From the NCBI GenBank assembly GCA_016235775.1, contig JACRIU010000033.1:1-64000 (forward strand): a stretch of DNA of 64,000 nt, given 5' to 3'. Both the position numbers and the translations under genes were made by a program. This DNA comes from Hydrogenophilales bacterium. GTDB taxonomy: Bacteria; Pseudomonadota; Gammaproteobacteria; Burkholderiales; Thiobacteraceae. Positions 37,389-47,749 of the stretch are shown one piece after another. Each line of letters begins with the position of its first letter. Position 1 is the stretch's first letter. The notes beneath the pieces are model-generated. The model was not told the origin of the DNA and searched no databases. It worked only from the letters and a program-made list of their open reading frames with translations.

Positions 37389-38478
37389 GCTGTTTCTCGA
37401 ATGCTTTCATGTGTTCAACCAAGGCGCGCACGCCGTCGATCGGCATCGCGTTGTAAATCGAAGCGCGCATGCCCCCCACCGAGCGGTGGCCCTTGAGCTG
37501 CACCAGGCCGCGCTCTTTCGCGCCCTTGAGGAAGGCCTCGTCCAGCGCCGCGTCCTTCAGGGTGAAGGGGATATTCATGCGTGAGCGGTTTTCCTTTGCC
37601 GTCGGGCAGTGATAAAAACCCGTCGCATCCAGATAGTCGTACAGCACATTGGCCTTGGCGATATTGTGGGCCTCCATCGCGGCCAGCCCGCCGTTATGCT
37701 TCAACAACTTGAACACCAAGCCCGCGATATAGATGCCGTAGGTCGGCGGGGTGTTGTACATGGAATCGTTGTCGGCATGAATCTTGTAGTCAAACATGCT
37801 CGGCGTGCCGGCGAGCGTCTCGCCCAACAGATCCTCGCGCACGATCACGATGGTCAGGCCCGCCGGGCCGATGTTTTTCTGCGCGCCGGCGTAGATCACC
37901 CCGTATTGCGACACGTCGATCGGCTTCGACAAAATATTGGAGGACATGTCCGCCACCAGCGGCACGTTGCCCGTCCCTGATTCCAACATCTGGGGCACCC
38001 AATGAAACTCCACGCCGCCGATGGTTTCGTTCGGCGTGTAGTGCACATACGCTGCGTTGGCGTCGAGCGACCATTTATCCTGGGTTGGCGCGTAGGAAAA
38101 ATTCTTATCCTCGGACGTGGCCGCGACATTCACGCTGCAATACTTTTTCGCTTCCTTGATGGCCTTCTTCGACCATTCGCCGGTATTCACATAGTCCGCG
38201 CTTTTTTTGCCGCGCAGCAGATTCATCGGCGCCATGGCGAACTGGCTCGATGCGCCGCCTTGCAGGAACAGCACTTTGTAGTTGGCGGGAATCGCCAGCA
38301 GCTCGCGCAGATCGGCCTCGGCCTGGGCCGCGATGCCCATGAATTCCTTGCCGCGATGGCTCATTTCCATCACCGACATGCCGCAGCCTTGCCAGTTGAG
38401 CAGCTCGTCGCGCGCTTGTTCGAGCACCTGCTGTGGCAATACCGCCGGTCCTGCGCTGAAGTTATAAATGCGTTCCAT
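37381..38478 (-). CDS. serC: Phosphoserine aminotransferase
   Basis: A 365-residue PLP enzyme for the second step of serine synthesis. It starts [20 protein letters not shown] and has [28 protein letters not shown] and the PLP-lysine region [16 protein letters not shown]. Its ATG shares one base with the gyrA stop (TAATG), and its 3' end overlaps serA. Confidence 0.96.
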   Translation of the reverse strand: MERIYNFSAGPAVLPQQVLEQARDELLNWQGCGMSVMEMSHRGKEFMGIAAQAEADLRELLAIPANYKVLFLQGGASSQFAMAPMNLLRGKKSADYVNTGEWSKKAIKEAKKYCSVNVAATSEDKNFSYAPTQDKWSLDANAAYVHYTPNETIGGVEFHWVPQMLESGTGNVPLVADMSSNILSKPIDVSQYGVIYAGAQKNIGPAGLTIVIVREDLLGETLAGTPSMFDYKIHADNDSMYNTPPTYGIYIAGLVFKLLKHNGGLAAMEAHNIAKANVLYDYLDATGFYHCPTAKENRSRMNIPFTLKDAALDEAFLKGAKERGLVQLKGHRSVGGMRASIYNAMPIDGVRALVEHMKAFEKQHG

Positions 38479-41039
38479 TATTCGTTCCCCTCTTCCTCTT
38501 CTACGTCCGTCTCGACGATGCGCTGCAAGCTGACCAGCTTCTCGCCTTCGCCGGTATTAATCAGTGTGACGCCCTGCGTGGCGCGTCCCATTTCGCGAAT
38601 CTCTTTTACCCGGGTGCGGATCAACACGCCGCCGGTGGTGATGAGCATGATCTCGTCGGTTTCGTCCGCCAGCGTCGCCGCCACCACCGGGCCGTTGCGC
38701 GCGCTGGTTTGGATGGCGATCATGCCTTGGGTGCCGCGCGCGTGGCGGGTGTATTCGGTGATCGGGGTGCGTTTGCCGTAGCCGTTTTCGGTCGCGGTCA
38801 GCACGGATTGGGTTTCGCTTTCCGCCACCAGCATCGAAATGACTTTCTGTCCTTCGGCCAGGCGCATACCGCGCACGCCATGCGCGCCACGACCCATCGG
38901 ACGCACGTCGGATTCTTCGAAGCGCACGGCTTTGCCGCCGTTGGAGAACAGCATCACGTCATGCTTGCCGTCGGTGATGGCCGCGCCCACCAGATAGTCG
39001 CCGTCATCCAGGGAAACCGCGATGATGCCGCTGGTGCGCGGACGCGAGAATTCGGTCAAGGGAGTCTTCTTTACCGTGCCCATGGCAGTCGCCATGAACA
39101 CGAAGTGCTGCTCGTCGAATTCTTTAATCGGCAGCAGCGCGGTGATCTTCTCGCGGTCTTCCAGCGGCAGCAGGTTCACAATCGGCTTGCCGCGCGAAAT
39201 GCGGCTGCCCTGCGGCACGTCGTACACCTTGATCCAATACACCCGGCCGCGATTGGAAAAACACAGAATGTAATCGTGGGTGTTGGCGATGAACAAATTC
39301 TCGATGAAATCGTCTTCCTTGGTGGGGGCGGCCTGCTTGCCGCGCCCGCCGCGCTTCTGCGCGCGGTATTCCACCAAGGGCTGCGCTTTCATGTAGCCGG
39401 TGTGCGACAGCGTCACCACCACTTCTTCCGGCGCGATGAGATCTTCCATCGAAATGTCTTGCGCATTTTGCACAATCTCGCTTTTGCGCTTGTCGCCGTA
39501 CTGCGCTTTGACCTGGCCCAGCTCATCGGTGATGATCTGGGTGATGCGCGCCGGCTTGGCGAGGATGTCGATGAAATCGGCGATCTTCTCCAGCACGTCT
39601 TTGTACTCGGTGACAATCTTGTCCTGCTCCAGGCCGGTCAAACGCTGCAAACGCAATTCCAGAATCGCCTGCGCCTGGGTGTCGGACAGGCGATAGCCTT
39701 GCGGCGTCATGCCGAATTCGGCGGACAGCCCTTCGGGGCGGCTCGCTGCGGCATCGGCCACGGCGCGCGCCAGCATGTCGCCCACCAACTGCGACGCCCA
39801 GGTTTTATCCATCAAACGCTCTTTGGCGATCGCGGGCGTCTCGGACGCTTTGATCAAGGCAATGATCTCGTCCACGTTGGACAGCGCCACCGCCAGGCCT
39901 TCCAAGATATGGCCGCGCTCGCGCGCCTTGCGCAATTCGAAAATCGTGCGCCGCGTCACCACCTCGCGCCGATGGCGCAAGAAGGCATCCAGCATTTGCT
40001 TCAAGTTCAGCAAGCGCGGCTGGCCATCGACCAGCGCAACCATATTCATGCCGAAGGTATCTTGCATCTGGGTGAGCTTGTACAGATTGTTCAGCACCAC
40101 CTCGGGCATTTCGCCGCGCTTCAACTCGATCACCACGCGCATGCCGGACTTGTCCGACTCGTCGCGTAAATCGGAGAGACCTTCCAGGCGCTTTTCGCGC
40201 ACCAACTCGCCGATCTTGATCAGCAAATTGGCTTTGTTCACTTGGTAGGGCAACTCGTCGATGATGATCGACTGGCGGCCTTTATCTAAATCTTCGAAAT
40301 GCGTGCGGGCGCGCATCACTACCCGGCCCTTGCCGGTGCGGTAGCCTTCTTTGACGCCTGCGGTGCCGTAAATGATGCCGGCGGTGGGGAAATCCGGTGC
40401 GGGCACGATCTCAATCAACTCGTCGATAGTGATGGCCGGGTTGGCGAGAATAGCCAGACAGGCATCCACCACCTCGGTCAAATTGTGCGGCGGGATATTG
40501 GTGGCCATGCCCACGGCGATGCCCGACGAACCGTTCACCAACAGGTTCGGCGTCTTGGTGGGGAGCACCGTCGGCTCCATTTCCTTGCCGTCGTAGTTGG
40601 GCACGAAATCGACGGTTTCTTTGTCGATATCGGCCAACAACTCGGACGTGATGCGCGCTTGGCGGCACTCGGTGTAACGATAAGCCGCGGGAGAATCGCC
40701 GTCGATCGAGCCGAAGTTGCCCTGTCCGTCGATCAGCATGTAGCGCATGGAGAAATCCTGCGCCATGCGCACCAACGCATCGTAAGTCGCGGTATCGCCA
40801 TGCGGGTGATATTTACCCAGCACATCGCCGACCACGCGCGCGCACTTCACATAGGGCCGGTTCCACACATTGTTCGACTCGTGCATCGCGAACAGCACGC
40901 GGCGGTGCACCGGCTTCAGCCCGTCGCGCACATCGGGCAAGGCCCGCCCCACGATTACGCTCATCGCATAATCGAGGTAGGAATTGCGCATCTCTGCTTC
41001 GAGGCTGACCGGGATTGTCTCTTTAGCGAATTGATCCAT
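38478..41039 (-). CDS. gyrA: DNA gyrase subunit A
   Basis: An 853-residue type II topoisomerase subunit. It has the catalytic tyrosine in [13 protein letters not shown], the quinolone region [17 protein letters not shown], the GyrA-box QKRGGRGKQ, and a C-terminal beta-pinwheel with the repeated [12 protein letters not shown] type. The residue matching E. coli Ser83 is Thr and that matching Asp87 is Asp. Thr at this site is natural in several lineages and not by itself proof of selected resistance. It is the first gene of the gyrA-serC-serA-pheA run. Confidence 0.97.
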   Translation of the reverse strand: MDQFAKETIPVSLEAEMRNSYLDYAMSVIVGRALPDVRDGLKPVHRRVLFAMHESNNVWNRPYVKCARVVGDVLGKYHPHGDTATYDALVRMAQDFSMRYMLIDGQGNFGSIDGDSPAAYRYTECRQARITSELLADIDKETVDFVPNYDGKEMEPTVLPTKTPNLLVNGSSGIAVGMATNIPPHNLTEVVDACLAILANPAITIDELIEIVPAPDFPTAGIIYGTAGVKEGYRTGKGRVVMRARTHFEDLDKGRQSIIIDELPYQVNKANLLIKIGELVREKRLEGLSDLRDESDKSGMRVVIELKRGEMPEVVLNNLYKLTQMQDTFGMNMVALVDGQPRLLNLKQMLDAFLRHRREVVTRRTIFELRKARERGHILEGLAVALSNVDEIIALIKASETPAIAKERLMDKTWASQLVGDMLARAVADAAASRPEGLSAEFGMTPQGYRLSDTQAQAILELRLQRLTGLEQDKIVTEYKDVLEKIADFIDILAKPARITQIITDELGQVKAQYGDKRKSEIVQNAQDISMEDLIAPEEVVVTLSHTGYMKAQPLVEYRAQKRGGRGKQAAPTKEDDFIENLFIANTHDYILCFSNRGRVYWIKVYDVPQGSRISRGKPIVNLLPLEDREKITALLPIKEFDEQHFVFMATAMGTVKKTPLTEFSRPRTSGIIAVSLDDGDYLVGAAITDGKHDVMLFSNGGKAVRFEESDVRPMGRGAHGVRGMRLAEGQKVISMLVAESETQSVLTATENGYGKRTPITEYTRHARGTQGMIAIQTSARNGPVVAATLADETDEIMLITTGGVLIRTRVKEIREMGRATQGVTLINTGEGEKLVSLQRIVETDVEEEEGNE

Positions 41040-41195
41040 ATTTATCAGTTACTTATATTGTATCTGCCAGGGCGGCCCAGGGAGGCGAGGCAGAGCGGAA
41101 TCAAAGTCAAAGATTGTAACACGTGCCCCCCTCCCCAGCCAGACTCGCGCCACAAGCTCAAGTATCAGCGCGAAAACCCGTAAAGATACCCGTAC

Positions 41196-41223
41196 TTGAG
41201 TCTTGTATTTACAGCGCTATATG
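41196..41223 (+). promoter_or_regulatory. Putative ompA promoter
   Basis: TTGAGT (41196-41201) followed after 16 bases by TATATG (41218-41223), about 58 bases before the ompA ATG. It lies in the divergent gyrA/ompA interval. Confidence 0.5.
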
Positions 41224-41280
41224 GTTAACATCCGCTCAAGCGTTCCCCCCGGATTTATAAAGATAAAGAAAGGTGACAAC

Positions 41281-41991
41281 ATGACGACTTCCCTGACATT
41301 GAAAAGCGCGTCCAGCCTCCTGATCGCCCTCAGCTTAGGTCTGGGTGCAGGCGTGGCAACAGCCCACAGCGACGGCAAAGTCACTCCCGGCTATTTGCAA
41401 GACAACAACAAACACATCGTGAAAAACAATTTCGGCCAATGCTGGCGCACTGGTTCCTGGACGCCGGCCATGGCCATCGCCGAATGCGACCCCGATTTGG
41501 TCAAGAAAGAGGCGCCGGTCGCCAAGAAACAAGATACCGTTCCGGCACAACCCTTGGTACCACCGGATCTCGGCCCGGCCAAACCGGCTTTCGCCAAGAT
41601 CAACCTGCAAGCCGAAACCTTATTCGATTTCGACAAAGCGGTTCTGCGCGCCGATGGCAAGAAAACGCTGGATGACGAAGTCGTCGCCAAGATGAAACAG
41701 TATCCGGAAGTGGAGGTAGTGTTGGTCACGGGTCACGCTGACCGCATCGGCACCGACAAATATAACCTGAAGCTTTCCGATCGCCGCGCCGCAGCCGCCA
41801 AGACCTACATCGTCAGCCAAGGCATCGACGCCAAGCGCATCGAAACCGTAGGCAAGGGTGAAGCCGAGCCTTTGGTGGATTGCAAAAACGTGAAAGGCGT
41901 TGAGAAACGCAGCAACAAGAAGCTGGTTGAGTGCCTGCAACCCAACCGCCGCGTGCTGGTGGAAATCAAAGTCCAGGCGCCTACCAAGTAA
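41281..41991 (+). CDS. OmpA-family peptidoglycan-binding protein
   Basis: A 236-residue protein with a signal peptide (about residues 1-28, ending VATAHS). A short linker region with a conserved CWRTGSW segment is followed by an OmpA C-terminal domain: FDFDKAVLRADGKKTLD, TGHADRIGTDKYNLKLSDRR. The domain binds meso-diaminopimelate in peptidoglycan. There is no full beta-barrel, so it is smaller than E. coli OmpA. The ATG at 41281 follows AAAGGTGA; an in-frame upstream start at 41203 lacks support. A strong terminator follows. Confidence 0.93.
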   Translation: MTTSLTLKSASSLLIALSLGLGAGVATAHSDGKVTPGYLQDNNKHIVKNNFGQCWRTGSWTPAMAIAECDPDLVKKEAPVAKKQDTVPAQPLVPPDLGPAKPAFAKINLQAETLFDFDKAVLRADGKKTLDDEVVAKMKQYPEVEVVLVTGHADRIGTDKYNLKLSDRRAAAAKTYIVSQGIDAKRIETVGKGEAEPLVDCKNVKGVEKRSNKKLVECLQPNRRVLVEIKVQAPTK

Positions 41992-42010
41992 TCGCAACAA
42001 AACGAATCCG

Positions 42011-42038
42011 GCCCCGCCATTGCGCGGGGCTTTTTTTT
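42011..42038 (+). terminator. Rho-independent terminator after ompA
   Basis: GCCCCGC (42011-42017) pairs with GCGGGGC (42024-42030) around a 6-base loop and is followed by eight T residues, 20 bases after the OmpA-family gene stop. Confidence 0.92.
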
Positions 42039-42069
42039 GAGTTCGCGGCGACGTCACCATGAGAACCCC

Positions 42070-43383
42070 ATGAAAGAAATTGACACACTCATCAGCGCCC
42101 GCTGGATACTCCCGATCGAACCCAGTGGCGCCGTGCTGGAACATTACAGCATTGCGATCGATGCCGGGCGCATCGTTGCGCTTCTGCCCACGGTCGAAGC
42201 CACTATCGCCTTCGCCGCGCGCGAACAGGTCGAACTCAGCCAGCATGTGTTGATGCCCGGCCTGGTCAATCTGCATGCGCACGCCGCGATGACGCTGATG
42301 CGCGGCCTGGCCGACGATCTGCCGCTGATGACCTGGCTCAAGGATCACATCTGGCCGGCGGAAGGCAAACACGTCGCACCCTCCTTCGTGAAAGACGGCA
42401 CGCTACTCGCCTGCGCTGAAATGCTGCGCGGCGGCGTGACCTGCTTCAACGATATGTATTTTTTCCCCGAAGCCACGGCGCAGGCGGTGGATCAAGCGGG
42501 CATGCGCGCCGCGATCGGCATGATCGCGCTCGAATTCCCCACGGCATATGCCGCCGACGCCGATGACTATCTGCGCAAAGGCTTGGAGGTGCGCGACGCC
42601 TATCGCGACCATGAGCGCATTGCCTTCAGCATGGCGCCGCACGCGCCCTATACGGTGAGCGATAAGACCTTCGAGAAAATTCTCACGCTGGCCGAACAAC
42701 TGGAAGCACCGATCCACATCCATGTGCATGAGACGCAAGACGAGATCGATCAGAGCTTGGCCGAACATCAACTACGCCCCTTGGCGCGGCTCCATAAGTT
42801 AGGCTTATTGAGCCCGAACGTGATCGCGGCGCATATGGTGCATTTGACCGAGGACGAAATCGCGTTGTGCGCGGAGCGGGGCGTCAACCTCGCGCACTGC
42901 CCCGTTTCCAATCTCAAACTCGCCAGCGGCATTGCGCCGATCGCCCCACTCCTCGCCCGGGGCGTCAACATCGGCCTCGGCACCGACGGCGCGGCAAGCA
43001 ACAATCGCTTGGATCTACTCGCCGAAATGCGCATCGCGGCCCTGCTCGCCAAAGGCGCCAGCGGCGACGCCACCGCTCTTCCCGCGCATCAAGCGCTGAC
43101 TATGGCCACCCTCAATGGCGCGAAAGCGCTGGGACTGGAGCAGGAAATCGGCTCCCTCAAACCGGGCAAGGCTGCGGATATCGTGGCCATCGATTTGTCC
43201 GCACTGGAGACTGCCCCGCTATATGACGTCGCCTCGCACCTGGTGTACGCAGCGGGACGCGAGCAGGTCAGCGATGTGTGGGTCGCCGGCAAGCGGCTTT
43301 TAAACAAGCGCTCGCTCACTACCCTCGATGCGCATGAACTGGCCGCCAAAGCCGCGCATTGGCAAGGGGTGTTAAAAAGCTAG
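42070..43383 (+). CDS. mtaD: TRZ/ATZ-family hydrolase, probable 5-methylthioadenosine/S-adenosylhomocysteine deaminase
   Basis: A 437-residue amidohydrolase with the metal-binding pair in LVNLHAHAAMTLMRG, then THE-like HIHVHETQDEI, AAHMVHLTEDEI, LAHCPVSNLKLASG and the late GLGTDGAASNN aspartate. It deaminates MTA, SAH or related adenosines. The gene directly precedes ubiG, a SAM-dependent methyltransferase gene, fitting SAH recycling. The start is the ATG at 42070; earlier in-frame codons lie in the terminator region. Confidence 0.9.
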   Translation: MKEIDTLISARWILPIEPSGAVLEHYSIAIDAGRIVALLPTVEATIAFAAREQVELSQHVLMPGLVNLHAHAAMTLMRGLADDLPLMTWLKDHIWPAEGKHVAPSFVKDGTLLACAEMLRGGVTCFNDMYFFPEATAQAVDQAGMRAAIGMIALEFPTAYAADADDYLRKGLEVRDAYRDHERIAFSMAPHAPYTVSDKTFEKILTLAEQLEAPIHIHVHETQDEIDQSLAEHQLRPLARLHKLGLLSPNVIAAHMVHLTEDEIALCAERGVNLAHCPVSNLKLASGIAPIAPLLARGVNIGLGTDGAASNNRLDLLAEMRIAALLAKGASGDATALPAHQALTMATLNGAKALGLEQEIGSLKPGKAADIVAIDLSALETAPLYDVASHLVYAAGREQVSDVWVAGKRLLNKRSLTTLDAHELAAKAAHWQGVLKS

Positions 43384-43395
43384 TATCATCTCCCC

Positions 43396-44091
43396 ATGAA
43401 CGCTGACGAACTCGAACTGCAAAAATTCTCTGCCCTGGCGCATCGCTGGTGGGACCCGAATAGCGAATTCAAGCCGCTGCACGACATCAACCCGCTGCGC
43501 TTGAATTACATCGACGGGCTCGCGCACATCGCCGGTAAAAAGGTGCTCGATGTCGGCTGCGGCGGCGGCATCCTGTCCGAGAGCATGGCCGCGCGCGGGG
43601 CCGAGGTGACCGGCATCGATCTCGGCGAGAAGCCGCTCAAAGTCGCCAAGCTGCACTTGCTCGAAACCGGGCAAAAAGTGGATTACCGTTTGATTGCCGC
43701 AGAAGACTTGGCTGCGGAACAGCCAGAACAATTCGATGTCGTGACCTGCATGGAAATGCTCGAACATGTCCCCGATCCGGCCAGCATCGTCCGCGCCTGC
43801 GCCACGCTGGTCAAACCCGGCGGCCAGGTTTTTTTCTCCACCCTCAACCGCAACCCCAAGTCGTATCTGTTCGCGGTGATCGGCGCCGAATATCTGCTCA
43901 AGCTGCTGCCGCGCGGCACGCACGACTACGCCAAATTCATCAAGCCCTCCGAGCTCGCGCGCTTTGCCCGCGACGCCGGATTAAGCGTGAATGAAGTGAT
44001 CGGCATGAGCTACAACCCGTTCAGCAAACACTACGCGCTCGGCCCCGACACTTCGGTCAACTACCTCATCGCCGCGCGCAAAGATGTCTGA
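43396..44091 (+). CDS. ubiG: Ubiquinone biosynthesis O-methyltransferase
   Basis: A 231-residue class I SAM methyltransferase with [20 protein letters not shown] at the N-terminus, [20 protein letters not shown] (motif I), and the family-specific [20 protein letters not shown] and [12 protein letters not shown]. It performs both O-methylations in ubiquinone synthesis. Its end overlaps the gph start by 8 bases. Confidence 0.96.
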   Translation: MNADELELQKFSALAHRWWDPNSEFKPLHDINPLRLNYIDGLAHIAGKKVLDVGCGGGILSESMAARGAEVTGIDLGEKPLKVAKLHLLETGQKVDYRLIAAEDLAAEQPEQFDVVTCMEMLEHVPDPASIVRACATLVKPGGQVFFSTLNRNPKSYLFAVIGAEYLLKLLPRGTHDYAKFIKPSELARFARDAGLSVNEVIGMSYNPFSKHYALGPDTSVNYLIAARKDV

Positions 44092-44740
44092 GCCGATTGG
44101 GGCGGTGCTGTTCGATCTGGATGGCACGCTCGCCGACACCGCGCTGGATTTAGCCTACGCGTTGAATGAATTGCGCCGGCGCCACGGCTTAGCCCCCCTG
44201 CCGCATGAAACGATTCGCCCGCAAGCCTCGCATGGCACCGTTGGCCTGCTCAAAGTGGGTTTTGAAGTCTCGCCGAAGTCGCCGAATTTCGCCGCGCTGC
44301 GCGCCGAATATCTGGAACTCTATACGCAGCACATCTGCGATCGCACCGTGCTCTTTCCCGGCATGGCCGAGCTGCTGGATGAGTTGGAAGCACGCAAATT
44401 GCGCTGGGGAGTGGTCACCAACAAACCCGCCCGCTTCACCCTGCCCTTGCTCAAAGCCTTGAACCTGGAACACCGCGCCGCCTGCATCATCAGCGGCGAC
44501 TCCACGCCCAACTCCAAGCCGCATCCCGAGCCGCTGCTCACCGCCGCCGCGCAAGTGCGCGTCGCGCCCGCCGCTTGCCTCTATGTCGGCGATGCCGAGC
44601 GTGACGTGGAAGCCGCCGTCGCCGCCGGCATGAAGGCGCTGATTGCCAACTACGGCTATCTCGACCTGCATGACCAGCCCGATACCTGGGGCGCCTATGC
44701 GCGCATCGACACGCCTGCCGACATCCTCGGTTTTTTGTAA
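44084..44740 (+). CDS. gph: Phosphoglycolate phosphatase
   Basis: A 218-residue HAD phosphatase with the nucleophile motif [17 protein letters not shown], motif II VTNKPA, and a motif III/IV region HPEPLL with [12 protein letters not shown]. It removes 2-phosphoglycolate, produced by DNA repair and by Rubisco oxygenation in autotrophs. The ubiG-gph overlap is widely conserved in proteobacteria. Its stop directly abuts the convergent rubredoxin reductase gene. Confidence 0.93.
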   Translation: MSEPIGAVLFDLDGTLADTALDLAYALNELRRRHGLAPLPHETIRPQASHGTVGLLKVGFEVSPKSPNFAALRAEYLELYTQHICDRTVLFPGMAELLDELEARKLRWGVVTNKPARFTLPLLKALNLEHRAACIISGDSTPNSKPHPEPLLTAAAQVRVAPAACLYVGDAERDVEAAVAAGMKALIANYGYLDLHDQPDTWGAYARIDTPADILGFL

Positions 44741-45892
44741 TTACCCTAGCACCGGCGGCATCTGCTTCGTCAGCGCGCTGCGCAGCGCCGGCGCTTGGCC
44801 GCATAGAACAAAGCCCTGCAAATTCCCTTGCTCGTCCTTGAAGCGCGCCACCATGCATGCCGCTTCCATCTCCGTGTGCCATTGGCCGGGCTGGTTCGGC
44901 GCCGGCGGCGCGACGGTCAAGGGCAGCACGGGCGTTTTAACCACCACCGGCATGGCCGGATAGTTCACCGGGGTGGGGATGCCGGCCAGCGTTGCCGCCA
45001 AGGCGCGCGCCTGTTGCAATAGCGGCTGCACATAGGGCAGCACCCAGCCTTCCACTTCGGCGCAATCGCCCATGGCGTAAATGCCTGCCACGCTGGTTTG
45101 CAGCAAACGATCGACGACGATGCCACGCCCGGTTTTGACACCCGCCGCCTGCGCCAAGGCCATGCGCGGACGCAGACCAATCGCCGATAGCACGACATCC
45201 GCCGCTATCACCGAACCGTCATCCAGCTTCAGTGCGATGCTGCCGCCCGCCGTCTCGGCGCTGACGGCGCGGCGGCCGAAATGCCACGCTACCCCCGCCT
45301 CGGCCAAGGCTTCGCTCAGGCGCTGCGCAATCGGCGCGGGCAGCATGCGCTCCAAAGGGTATGGGCCGAGGTGCACCACCGCCGCTTCATAACCCGCCGC
45401 CGCCAAATCATTGGCGAACTCGCAGCCGATCAAACCGCCGCCCAGAATCGCCACCTTTTTCTTGCCTGCGAGCGCCGCGCGAAACCGCGTGTAATCGCCG
45501 AGATCATTCACGCTCAAAATTTTCCCGGCGGCGGCGCCCGCTACGCCATGCGCGATCGGATACGCACCCAGCGCCAATACCAGACGGCTATAGGGCACGC
45601 TGCCCCGATCTGTCTCGACCTGCCGCGCGGCAATGTCGATGCGGATCACGCGGGTGTGAGTCAGCACTTGCGCATTCAGACTCGCGCCGATTTGTTCTGC
45701 GGTCTGATTCGCCAATTGCTCTGGCGTCTTGCCCGTTGCCAGCGCATTTGAAAGACTCGGCTTGGCATAGGCCGCGCCCTCATCGGCGGTAATGACCGTG
45801 ACCGGTGTCTCGCGATCCAGCTTGCGCAACTCCCGCAGCAAGCCGTAGCCGGCCATGCCCGAGCCGATGATGACGATGGGTTCCATGCTCAT
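44741..45892 (-). CDS. FAD-dependent rubredoxin reductase
   Basis: A 383-residue pyridine nucleotide-disulfide oxidoreductase-fold protein. It has N-terminal FAD site IVIIGSGMAGYGLLRELRK, NAD(P)H site VAILGGGLIGCEFANDLAA, and GIYAMGDCAEVEG near the end. The size and the adjacent rubredoxin gene support rubredoxin-NAD(P) reductase, feeding electrons to rubredoxin and then rubrerythrin. It is the last gene of the minus-strand rubrerythrin-rubredoxin-reductase operon, opposite oxyR. Confidence 0.9.
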   Translation of the reverse strand: MSMEPIVIIGSGMAGYGLLRELRKLDRETPVTVITADEGAAYAKPSLSNALATGKTPEQLANQTAEQIGASLNAQVLTHTRVIRIDIAARQVETDRGSVPYSRLVLALGAYPIAHGVAGAAAGKILSVNDLGDYTRFRAALAGKKKVAILGGGLIGCEFANDLAAAGYEAAVVHLGPYPLERMLPAPIAQRLSEALAEAGVAWHFGRRAVSAETAGGSIALKLDDGSVIAADVVLSAIGLRPRMALAQAAGVKTGRGIVVDRLLQTSVAGIYAMGDCAEVEGWVLPYVQPLLQQARALAATLAGIPTPVNYPAMPVVVKTPVLPLTVAPPAPNQPGQWHTEMEAACMVARFKDEQGNLQGFVLCGQAPALRSALTKQMPPVLG

Positions 45893-45901
45893 TTCCTTTT
45901 G

Positions 45902-46078
45902 TTAAGCTGCAATCCGAATCATTTCGAAATCGGCCTTGGCTACGCCGCAGTCGGGGCAGGCCCAGTCCGCCGGAATATCTTCCCAGCGCGTGCCGGCCGG
46001 GATGCCGTCTTCCGGCATGCCCACCGCTTCGTCGTAGATAAACCCGCACACCACACACTCCCATTTATTTGCATTCAT
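45902..46078 (-). CDS. Rubredoxin
   Basis: A 58-residue electron carrier binding one Fe through two CxxCG pairs: [15 protein letters not shown] and [15 protein letters not shown]. The start is the ATG behind GAGAGGAAATATC; an in-frame start 5 codons earlier is less likely. It lies between the rubrerythrin and reductase genes and probably links them. Confidence 0.95.
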   Translation of the reverse strand: MNANKWECVVCGFIYDEAVGMPEDGIPAGTRWEDIPADWACPDCGVAKADFEMIRIAA

Positions 46079-46109
46079 GATATTTCCTCTCATCTAGATA
46101 GTTATAAAA

Positions 46110-46580
46110 TTAAACGGCAACTTTTTCGGCGCGCGCGCGGTAGTGATTCGCATGGCGCTCTTCCACCTTGGCCAACGCGGCGAAACGCTTTTCAGCCTTG
46201 GCGAGGATGGCGCGGAATTGATCCGCATGTTCCTTCGATTCCGCAATCTGCTCATCGAATTCCGCCACCGCCGCTTGCTGACCTTCCACTTCGGCCTCGT
46301 GCCGGAATTTCGGGTACATCTCGGTGTATTCATGCGTCTCGCCGGCGATCGCGTATTCCAAACACTTCGCCGGGCTCATGCCGGCACGGGGGAAGAGCAA
46401 ATCGGCGTGACCGAGCGCATGCTGCACTTCCTGCGCCGCGGTTTCCTCGAAAATGCGCGCCGATTCCTCGTCGCCCGCCGCGCGGCAGACCTTGGCGAAG
46501 TGCAGGTATTTGATATGGGCCATGGATTCGCCGGCAAACGCGGCTTCCAAATTCTGGATGGTGATAGAAGCTTGTTTCAT
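46110..46580 (-). CDS. Rubrerythrin, short form without rubredoxin domain
   Basis: A 156-residue ferritin-like diiron protein. Ligand motifs include AAFAGESMAHIKY, EETAAQEVQHALGH and the C-terminal VEERHANHYRAR. Classical rubrerythrins carry a rubredoxin domain at the C-terminus; here it is absent and a stand-alone rubredoxin gene follows instead. The family reduces hydrogen peroxide to water. It is divergent from an OxyR gene, supporting a peroxide-defence role. Confidence 0.92.
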   Translation of the reverse strand: MKQASITIQNLEAAFAGESMAHIKYLHFAKVCRAAGDEESARIFEETAAQEVQHALGHADLLFPRAGMSPAKCLEYAIAGETHEYTEMYPKFRHEAEVEGQQAAVAEFDEQIAESKEHADQFRAILAKAEKRFAALAKVEERHANHYRARAEKVAV

Positions 46581-46672
46581 GTCGATCTCCTGTTTGGGTT
46601 ACGTCCCTCATGTGGACAAGACGCATTCTGGACAAACCCAAGCAAACGATCCAATGAATTAAATTTGTTATA

Positions 46673-46693
46673 TTGATCGATGTTTTCGATTAA
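46673..46693. promoter_or_regulatory. LysR-type inverted repeat at the rubrerythrin/oxyR divergent region
   Basis: TTGATCGA (46673-46680) and TCGATTAA (46686-46693) are near-perfect inverted arms around 5 bases, 10 bases before the oxyR ATG. LysR regulators usually bind such sites in their own divergent promoter. Binding by this OxyR is inferred. Confidence 0.5.
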
Positions 46694-46702
46694 GATAAGC
46701 GC

Positions 46703-47668
46703 ATGGCCGCCCTGCCCTCCCTCCGCCAACTGAGCTATCTGGCCGCCCTGGCCGAACGCCTGAATTTCACCCAGGCGGCGCAGGACTGCTTCGTCACGCA
46801 ATCGACGCTGAGTGCCGGCATCATGGAACTGGAATCGATCCTGAACGCACGCCTGGTGGAACGCGAGCGGCACCGCGTCGTGCTGACGCCGTTGGGAATG
46901 GCGGTAACGGAACGGGCGCGCGCCCTGCTCGCGGCGGCGGCGGATTTGGTGGAGTCCACCCAAGGCGCCGCCGCGCCCCTCGCCGGGGTCGTGCGCCTGG
47001 GCGTCATCCCCACTATCGCGCCGTTTTTGCTGCCGCAAGTGCTGCCCGAGATGCGGGTGCAATACCCCGCGCTGCAATTCGCCCTGCGCGAAGACCTTAC
47101 CGCGAATCTGTTGGCACGGCTGGATAGCGGCCAACTCGACCTGGCGCTGATCGCCCTCCCCTACGACGTAGGCAATTTGCTGGTGCGAGAATTGTTCATG
47201 GAAGAGTTGTGGCTGGTCACGCCGCCGGGCGAGAAAACGCCGCGCCGGCTGGAGATCGCCGCCCTCGACACTGAGCGCTTGCTGCTGCTGGAAGAGGGGC
47301 ATTGCCTGCGCGGCCATACCCTCACCGGTTGCGGCCTCACGCCCAAGCCTACGCATGGCTATGAAGCCACCAGCCTATATACCCTGGTGCAAATGATCGA
47401 AGAAGGCATGGGTGTCGGTCTCTTGCCGGAAATGACGCTGCAGGCCGGCTTGCTGCGCCACAGCCCGCTCATCGCGCGCCCCTTTGCCGCACCGGCGCCA
47501 CGCCGCGGCATCGCGCTGGTGGCGCGGCCTTCGACTTCGCGGCGCGAGGTCTTCGATCGGCTGGGAGATGAAATTGTTGCGCGGCACAAGCAAAACCAAG
47601 CCTCAAAGCTCCTCTCGCCATCCCGCCGTGGCCGCGTCAAGCCATCTGGCAAGCAGCGCGCCACTTGA
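46703..47668 (+). CDS. oxyR: Peroxide-sensing LysR regulator OxyR
   Basis: A 321-residue LysR-type regulator. The N-terminal HTH is RLNFTQAAQDCFVTQSTLSA. The sensor region LLLLEEGHCLRGHTLTGCGL holds C201 and C210, with the same spacing as E. coli C199 and C208, followed by ATSLYTLVQMIEEGMGVGLLPEM. These cysteines form the activating disulfide in OxyR. It is divergent from the rubrerythrin operon, the likely target. The C-terminus is extended by a basic tail of about 20 residues. Confidence 0.94.
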   Translation: MAALPSLRQLSYLAALAERLNFTQAAQDCFVTQSTLSAGIMELESILNARLVERERHRVVLTPLGMAVTERARALLAAAADLVESTQGAAAPLAGVVRLGVIPTIAPFLLPQVLPEMRVQYPALQFALREDLTANLLARLDSGQLDLALIALPYDVGNLLVRELFMEELWLVTPPGEKTPRRLEIAALDTERLLLLEEGHCLRGHTLTGCGLTPKPTHGYEATSLYTLVQMIEEGMGVGLLPEMTLQAGLLRHSPLIARPFAAPAPRRGIALVARPSTSRREVFDRLGDEIVARHKQNQASKLLSPSRRGRVKPSGKQRAT

Positions 47669-47749
47669 ACTTTCACGCGTCAGCCCCATCTGATTGCCGT
47701 ACAATGTTAAACAAGACAGTCGTGTGTCTTGCGCAGTAATCTCAGCAAT

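Noticed and set aside
38709-40169. 486-codon plus-strand frame opposite gyrA
   Set aside because: Antisense shadow of gyrA with no domain and no ribosome site.
40800-40900. Quinolone-resistance mutation in gyrA
   Set aside because: Thr at the Ser83-equivalent position is natural in many bacteria, so it is recorded only in the gene entry.
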